Of a stretch of DNA of 64,000 nucleotides, positions 1 through 9,000 are shown piece by piece. The position numbers and the translations under genes are program-made. Below the pieces are notes generated by a model, which saw only the letters and a list, made by a program, of their open reading frames with translations, was not told the DNA's origin and searched no databases. Position 1 is the first letter of the stretch. Each line of letters begins with the position of its first letter. The DNA lies in NCBI GenBank assembly GCA_965275905.1, contig CBDHYJ010000075.1, positions 84,499 through 148,498 of the forward strand, given 5' to 3'. Origin of the DNA: CBDAQD01 sp965275905. Lineage in GTDB: Bacteria > Pseudomonadota > Alphaproteobacteria > Rhizobiales > JAJFHC01.

Positions 1-3000
1 GTTGAACGTGATGACAAGATCGTCCGTGCCGGTGCCGCCGGTGAATGTGCCGATGGTGACGCCACCAAACGTAACGTCCGATCCCGAAACGCCGATCTCG
101 CCGGCACCTGTGCCCTGGTTCTGGATCCCGAGCACGTCTTCCGCATCGTCGCGGCCCGAGATGATCGAAACCGTCAGCGTACCGGTATTGAAGTCCGTAC
201 TGTCGACGTCCGTTACGGTTGCCAGATTGTCGATGTCCAGAATCTGGGTGCCGTCGCCCTCGAAATAGGCCAGCACTTCACCCGGAATGCCGGCAATCGC
301 CGGTGCATTATTTGACGCGTTCACCGTGATTGTGGCCGTCGCGGTGTTGCTGTCGACATCACCGTCGTTCACCACCACCGTGATGATCCGGTTTGCCGTG
401 TCCGGATTGACGTTGGTGTTGTTGTAACCGATCAGCTCGAGCGCGCCTTCGTAGTCGGTGATCGACGCTGAACCCGACAGCGTGATGGTTCCGTCGACGG
501 GGTTGTAGGCGCTCGCCGTGATACCGCCGGGCAGCCCGCCCGTGACCACGAGGAATTCGTCTGCGCCATCCGGACGGTTGGTCAGCGTGATCGTCGCCGA
601 TTCAATGTTCGTATCGTCGACGTCCGAGATGCTGAGATCGGACTGGGCGCTGTCACCGATCGCGACCGGGCCGCCGCCCTCGGTGAACGTGTTGTTGAAG
701 TCGCCACCCGTGGCCCCACTGCTGTCGTTCGCATCGAGATCGAGTACCGGGGCATCATTGACCGGGATAACCGGAAGGGTGAGGACCAGTTGCGGACCGA
801 ATCCGCTGCCGTCATCGGCTTCGATCGTCAGCGTGTCATCGGTGTCCGCGTTCAGGTCCGGCGTGTACTCGATCGAATTGGCAAGCGCCGTATTGATATC
901 CGCCAACGTGCCGGTGAATTCCAGTGTGCCGTCGCTGCCGTCTCCGTCGGAGAACGCCAGTCCGGTGGTCGCACCGGTAAAGGCGATATCGCCTTGCGTA
1001 ACGGTGAGCCTGACAGTCGTGCTCGCATTGTCCGGGTCGGACAGTTCGATGCCGCTGATGACGATGCTTCCGTCTTCGGTGACAACCGCGACCGGCCCGG
1101 TGTCTGTCGTGACGTTGCCGTTGGTGGTCTGGTTGTTACCGCCGCCGGAAATGTCCTCGAAGCGGTTGGTATCGTTGTTCCAGCGCAGGAACAGAATGGC
1201 GTTCGTCGGCGTGACCGTTCCATTCGAGATGGTGTCGATCGCGCCCTGCGACAGTTCGCCGGAGAAGATCGCGACGTCGGCGAGCGACCCGTCGAGCGCC
1301 TGAGCGGCCGTAAAGCCGCCTCCGCCCAGATCCTGCTCCTGGCCGAGAACGAGTATCCCGTCGAGTCCGAGCCCTCCGGCAGTCGTCGTGCCGGAGCCAG
1401 CAGCCTCGCCATCGAGAAACACCGTGAAAGCGCCCGATGAGACGTCGACGGTGACAGCGATATGATGCCAGTTCCCATCCGTCGGAATGGTCAGGCCGGT
1501 ATCGACGCCCGGCTCGGCACCGCCATTTGTCAAAATATGCAGGTTTCCGCCGGATTTCGAAAGCACCAGCTCGTTATTCTGTCCCGACACCGCATAGGAG
1601 ATGTAGGTCTCGTTTGCGCCTTCCGTCGTCGGATCGTTGACCCAGAACGACACCGTGTAGTCGCCGGTCGGCAGCGACCCGGCCAGGCCGGCCAGGTTGT
1701 TGTCGATCGAGAAGTCGGACGTCGTGCCGCCGAAGGAAGCCGCGCGCGGCAGATCTGCTGTGGTCGGGTCGTTGACCGGGGTGACGGCAACCGTCGATGA
1801 AATGCCCGGAGCGCCGGTGTCATCACCGCCATTCGCCGTGCCGCCGGAATCAACAATCTCGGTGATCGTAATGACGCGGCTCGTGCCGGCGGCGCCCGGA
1901 TCGTCGCCACTGTTTTGCCAGCGCATATCATCGATGAACGTTTCAGCCGCTGCTACCGTCAAGGTGCCGCCCGAGAGCGTGACAGTTGCCGTCGTGCCGG
2001 AGAATGAAACACTCGCCGTAAATCCGCTGCCTACCCCGATGGAATTGCCGTCATTCAGGAAGACGTTGTTGCCGCCGACGAACAGGATGTCGTCGTTACC
2101 GTCCTGGACGTTCGTGATGGTGAACGTGAAACCGATAATGTCCTGGCCCGCTTCAACCGTATCGATCGAAGTGCCTGAGAAAAGCAGCGGTGCGGATGTC
2201 GTTTCCGTCCAGCTCGGATCGAGCCCCGTCGCCGTCAGGCTTGGCTCGTCGTTGACCGGCGTGACTGTCACCGTCGAGGCGATGCTGAGGGCCGTCGTAT
2301 TGGTGTGCGGGATACCGCCAAGGCCTGAGTCCACGATTTCGGTAATCGTAACGACACGGTTTCCGCCCGTTGCTGTCGGGTCATCGCTGGCGTTCGAGTA
2401 AGTGATGCCGTCGACCAGCGTCTGGGTCTGCGCCTCGGACAGCGTGCCTCCCGTGAGCGTCACCGTCGCAGTGGATCCGGTAACCGCCACCGCAAAGTTG
2501 AGGCCGGTGGTCGTCGTTCCCGAATTGGTGTCCGTAAGCGCAATGCTGGTGCCGTCAATCGAAAGCACTTCGTCAGCCGTACCGTCGACATTGGTGACCG
2601 TCAACTCAAGGCCGGTAATCGTCTGGCCGCTCTCGATCGTCGACGCCGCTGCCGACGAGAACAGGCCCTGCGCACTGCCGCCTTCGGTGAAAGTCGGGTT
2701 GTCGCCGGTCGCCGTGAGCGTCGGCGGGTCGTTGATCGGCGTGATGGTGACCGTCGATGCGATGCCCGGATTCGACGCATGGACGCCGCCATTCGCCGTG
2801 CCGCCGGAATCGACGATCTGGCTGATCGTAACGACGCGGGTTCCCGCAGTCGCGGTCGGGTCGTCGCTGGTGTTGGCATAAGTCACCGCGTCGACCAATG
2901 CTTCGGCAGCGGTCACGGACAGGTTTGCACTCGATAGAACGACGGTCGCCGTGGAACCCGAAACCGTGACATTGAACGTGATGCTGTTGGTCGCGGTCGT

Positions 3001-6000
3001 GCCAGTGTTTCCGTTGTCGAGCGTGATGTTCGAGCCGTCGATCGCGAGCACTTCATCCGTCGTGCCGTCGACGTTGGTAACGGTGAACGTAAGGCCGATG
3101 ATTGTCTCGGCCGCCTCGACCGTGTCGATCGACGTGGCAGAGAACAGGCCTTGTGCGGCGGCACCTTCGGTAAATCCCGGATCGTCGCCGGTCGCCGTCA
3201 GCGTCGGCGCATCGTTGACCGCATTGACCGTGACGGTTGCATCGCTGCTCGTTGCGGTACCGCCGTCACCGTCATCGACGAAGAAGCGCACCGTCCGCGC
3301 GCCGGTCGTCGGGTCGTCGGTATCGGTATTGGTATAGGTGAACTGGCGCGCCAGGGCCTGAACGGCCTCGGGTGTCGCGTCGGCGGTCGTAAAGTCAACC
3401 TGCAGGGAAATGTTGTTCGGGCCGCCCGCGATCGTTCCGATCGCATTGCCTTCGTACGTCACCGTCGAACCGGAGACGTTGATCTCACCGGTGCCGTCGC
3501 CAACGGCCAGGATACCCAGCAGGTCTTCGGCCGAGTCGCCACCGCTGACGATCTGGATTCGCAGGAAGCCACCGTTGAAATCGGGGCTGTCGCCGTCGGT
3601 TATGGTCAGGGCCGCACCCTGATCGATAATCTGGGCACCGTCGCCTTCGTCGTAGTCGAGATTGTCGCCGCTGATGCCGCTGAGGTTGGTGAAGTCGTCG
3701 ACGCCGGTCACGTTGACGATGGTGTCAACATTGCCGGTCGAGCCGCCGTCACCGTCCGTCAGGACGAAGCGGACCGTCCGTGCGGTTTCGTCCGGATTGA
3801 TGTTGTTGCTGTTCAGGTAGGTGACCGCATTGATGACGGTCTGGACATCGGTCGCATCTGCGTCCGAATTGAACGTGACGACAAGGTTCTGGTTGAGCGC
3901 GCCGCCAGATCCGATGGTGCCGATGACATCGCCGCCAATTGTGATCTCGCTGTTCAGCGAGACTCCGGCGGAAAGCGTGATGCCCGTTCCCGAGTCACTG
4001 AGCGAGACAATGTCTTCCGTTACAACCCGGTTCGTGATCGAGACGGTAAGGACACCGTTATCGAAGTCGGCACTGTCGGGGTCCACAACCGTAGCGAGTG
4101 TTCCCTGATCGATGATCTGGAACAGGTCGCCTTCGCTGTAGGCCAGCGTATCGCCGGCCAGGTCGTTGATGACCGGCGGGTCATTCGTGACAAGAACGTT
4201 GACCGTCGACACCGCCGCGGCCGACGTGCCGCCGTCGCCGTCGTTTACAGTCACTTCGATTGTCCGGTTGCCGCCGGTCGGATTGTCGGTATCGGTGTTC
4301 TCGTAGGTCAGCAGGGCCGCTACGTCCGACACAAGCGCCGGCGTGGCAAGCGCGCTGTTGAACGTGATGACGAGATCCGCACCGCCCGTACCACCCGCAA
4401 TGGTTGCAAAGACATCGGTCGTCGTGCCGTTGCCGACCAGGACATTCGATCCGGAAATGCTGATGTTGCCGGCGTCCGTTGCCGGCGACTGACTCTGGAT
4501 CGACAGCACGTCTTCGGCAGGGACTCCGCCGGCCGTTATGCTGATGGTCATGCTGCCGCCGTTGAAGTCGGCGCTGTCGACGTCGCTGATCTGCGCAGGC
4601 GTCAGGTTGTCGATGACGAGAACGCCCTGCCCTTCATTGTAGGCACGGGTCTGGCTCAGGAACTGAATCGTCGGCGCGTCGTTCTGCGGCGCAACGGTGA
4701 TCGTCACATCCGAATTGGCGGATGTACCGCCATCGCCGTCGTTCACATTGAACCGGACGATGCGATTGCCGGACGTCGGGTTGTCGGTGTCGGTGTTCGT
4801 ATAGGTGATTGCCTGCACCAGCGCCTGCACGGCGGCCGGCGTCGCGTCCGCCGTCGTAAACGTGACGACGAGGTTGGCACCACTGGCACCGCCGACAAAC
4901 GAGCCAATCACATTGCCTTCGAAGCTGACCGTGAGCCCTGACACGCCGATCTGGCCGGCACTGCTGCCCTGGTTCTCGATACCGAGCACATCCTCGGCAT
5001 TGTCGCCGCCCGTCACGATGGCGACGGTCAGGTTCCCGCCGTTGAAGTCCGAACTGTCGACGTCCACGACGCTGGCCGAGGTGCCCTGATCGATGTTCTG
5101 TGCCCCGTCGCCTTCATTGTACGTGAAGCTGTCGCCACCGAGATCGCTGATCGTCGGCGCATCGACGGTTGCATTGACGACGATCGTCGCCGTCGCCGTG
5201 TTGCTGTCGTCAACACCGTCATTGACGACCACAGTAATGGTGCGGTCTGTCGTATCCGGAGCCTGGCTGGTGTTGTTGTAGCGGATCTGGCCGATCGCGG
5301 TCTGGTAATCCGCCAGCGAGGCCGTGCCCGTCAGAACAATCTCGCCTGTCGCAGGATTGTAGGCACCCGCGGTGATGCCACTCGGCAACACGCCCAGGAC
5401 AGAGAGGCTCTCCGACCCGCCATCCGGCCGGTTGGTCAGCGTGACGGTCGCCGAGACGAGATTCGCATTGTCCGCATCCGTGATCGTGATGTCGGGATCG
5501 ACAATGTCGCCGACTGCGACAGGGCCGAGATCCTCGGTGAACGATCCGAGGAAATCAGCGCCCGAGGCGCCGCTGTCATCATCGGAATCGAGGTCGAGCG
5601 CCGGCGCGTCGTTGCTGGCGCTGAAGACGACCGTCGTCGTCCCGACATTGCTGCTGGCGTCGTCCCCGTCATTGACCTCAATCTCGATAATCCGGTCGGC
5701 CGTGTCCGGGTTGGAACTCGTGTTGTTGTACTCGACCTGCTGGATCGCGGTCTGATAGTCGGCAATGGAGGCAGAACCGGAAAGGATCAGGACACCGGTG
5801 GACGGGTTGTATCCGACCGTTGTGATCCCGCTTGGCAGCGCGCCGTTGATCGACAGGCTCTCGTCGGCACCGTCCGGACGGTTGGTCAATTCAATGCGCG
5901 CAAAACTGAGGTTGACGTCATCGACATCGACAATGGCGATGTCGTTATCGGCGACTGAAACCGCTCCCCCGCCCTCGGTGAAGCTGGTGTTGTAATCGGA

Positions 6001-9000
6001 ACCGCCGGCGCCGCTGTCATTGTTGAAGTCGAGATCGAGAATCGGCAGGTCGTTGACGGTATCAACCGTAAGCGTAGCGGTAGCGACATTGCTGTCCGCA
6101 TCGCCGTCATTGACGACCACCGTGATGACGCGGTTGTCGGTCACCGGCTGATTGTCGGTGTTGTTGTAAAGGATCTGGCCGATCGCGGTCTGGTAATCCG
6201 CAATGGAGGCCGACCCGGTGAGGGTAATGACACCGGTTGCCGGGTTGTAGACACTGGCGGTGATTCCGCTCGGCAGAACACCGGACACCGACAGGCTCTC
6301 GAACACGCCGTTCGGCCGGTTCGTCAACGTCAGAGTCGCCGACTCGATGTTCGTATCATCGGCATCCGTTATCAGGATATCGGGATCGACGATGTCGCCG
6401 ATGGCAACCGGGCCTCCGTCTTCGACGAAGGTACCGGAGAAGTTTGCACCGGACGCGCCGCTGTCGTTGTCGCCGTCGAGATCGAGAACCGGCGCATCGT
6501 TCAGCGCATTGATCGAGAGAGTCGCGGTGGCGGTATTGCTGTTGTTATCGCCGTCATTGACAACCACGTTGATGACGCGGTTCGTGGTGTTCGGATCCTC
6601 GCTCGTGTTGTCGTATCGGATCTGGCCAATCGCGGTCTGGTAATCCGCCAGCGAGGCCGTTCCCGTCAGGGTCAGGACACCGGTCGCCGGGTTGTAGGCA
6701 ATTTCCGTTATGCCGGCCGGAAGCCCCCCGACGACAGACAGGCTCTCGGCTGCTCCGTCCAGCCTGTTGGTCAGCGTGATCGTCGCCGACTCGATATTGG
6801 TGTCGTCCGGATCCGTAATCGTGATGTCCGGATCGACGATGTCGCCAATGGCAACTCCGCCGCCACCTTCGGTCCAGGTTCCGGTGTAATCGTCACCCGT
6901 CGCACCACTGTCGTTGTCCAGATCGAGATCGAGCGTCGGCGCATTGTTGTTTGCAACGATGGAGATCGTTGCGGTCGCAACATTGCTGTCGTCGTCCCCG
7001 TCGTTCACGACGACGGTGATCGAACGATCTGTCCCGTCCGGATTCGTACTGGTATTGTTGTAGCGGATCTGGCCGATCGCGGTCTGGTAATCGGCAAGCG
7101 AGCCCGTTCCCGTCAGGGTCAGGACACCGGTCGCAGGATTGTAAACACTGGCGACAATGCCGCTCGGCAGGCCGCCGGATACACTGAGGCTCTCGTCCCC
7201 GCCGTCAGGACGGTTGGTCAGTGTGATCGTCGCCGACTCGATGTTCGTGTCGTCAACATCCGTAACGGCAATGTCCGGATCGACAATGTCGCCGATCGCG
7301 ACCCCGCCACCGCCTTCGGTGAAGGTACCGTTGTAGTCCGCACCACTGGCACCGCTGTCATTGTCGGCATCGAGATCGAGCGCGGGAGCGTCGTTCGCAC
7401 CACTGACGGCGATCGTCGCTGTCGCGGTATTGCTGTCGCTGTCACCGTCATTGACGACAACCGTGATGATCCGGTCAGCGGTTCCCGGATCCTGGCTGGC
7501 ATTGTTGTAGCGAATCTGGCCGATCGCGGTCTGGTAATCGGCAAGCGAGGCCGTACCGGTCAGCGTGATGACACCGGTCGCCGGGTTATAGGCGCCGGCT
7601 ATAATGCCGGTCGGCAGGCCGCCGGATACACTGAGGCTCTCGTCTATGCCGTCCGGACGGTTGGTCAGCGTAATCGTCGCCGACTCGATGTTGGTATCGT
7701 CGACATCCGTGACGGTGATGTCCGGATCGACGATGTCACCGATCGCGACGCCGCCAGCGTCCTCGGTGAAGCTGCCGTCGAAGTCGGCGCCGGTGGCACC
7801 GCTGTCATTGTCGCCGTCGAGATCCAGGGTCGGAGCATCATTGTTTGCAACGATGGATATCGTCGCCGTCGCGACATTGCTGTTGCTGTCGCCGTCATTG
7901 ACAACGACGTCGATGATCCGGTCAGCGCCATCAGGATTGGCATCGGTATTGTTGTAACGGATCTGGCCGATCGCAGTCTGGTAATCGGCAAGCGATGCCG
8001 ATCCCGTCAGCGTAATGACCCCGGTCGCCGGGTTATAGGCGCCGGCGGTGATGCCGCTGGGCAATGCACCCGAGACACTGAGACTCTCGTCGCCGCCATC
8101 CGGACGGTTGGTCAGCGTGATTGTCGCGGACTCGATGTTGGTATCGTCGGGGTCCGTGATCGTGATGTCAGGATCGACAATGTCGCCGATGGCGACGGGG
8201 CCGCCGCCTTCGGTGAACGTGCCGTCATAGTCGGCGCCGGTGGCACCGCTGTCATTGTCGCCGTCGAGATCCAGGGTCGGAGCATCATTGTCCGCGCTGA
8301 CGTCCACCGTGACTTCGGTCTCGAACGAACCGCCGCCATCACCATCGGTCAGGGTCAGCGAGACCGTGCGCGTTCCGGTGGTGGGGTTGGTCGTATCCGT
8401 ATTCTCGTAGGTGATCGCCTGGATCAGCGTTTCGACATTCGCCGGGGTTGCGTTCGCATTGAACTGGATGCTGAAAGGCAGGCCCACGCCCTGCGTGAGG
8501 ATTGAGCCAATCTGCGTGCCGCCGACGAACACGCCGCTTCCGACGATGCCCACCGTGCCGGAGGTATCCAGGCCCAGAAGATCCTCGGTGATGTCCCCGC
8601 CGGATATGACGGTCGCGGTCAGTATGCCCTGGTCGAAATCGGCACTGTCCGTATCCGTGACTGTCGCGTCGGGATCCTGAGGCGCCGGAGGCGGTGAAGA
8701 CGGCTGGTCGATGACGACCTGGCCGTCGCCTTCGGTGTAGTCGAGATTGTCGCCGGTCAGATTGCCGATGACGGGATCGGCGCTGGTTGCAACGATAAAG
8801 ATCGTCGTGGTGGCCGCGCTCGACGTATTGTCGTCGCCATCCGAGACAAAGAAGCTGACGGTCCGGGTGGCAACTGTCGGATCCGCGCTGGTGTTCTCAT
8901 ACGTGACAGCCTGAAGCAGTTCCGCGACGGCTGCGGGCGTTGCATCGGCGGTGTCGAGATCAACGATCAGATCGCTGCCGTCGCCGTCGGATGAGATCGT

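Noticed and set aside
3151..4941. A 596-codon open frame on the plus strand
   Set aside because: It lies entirely antisense to the giant adhesin, has no family motif, and its composition (Arg/Val/Asp-rich) is that of a complement of GC-rich repeat coding.
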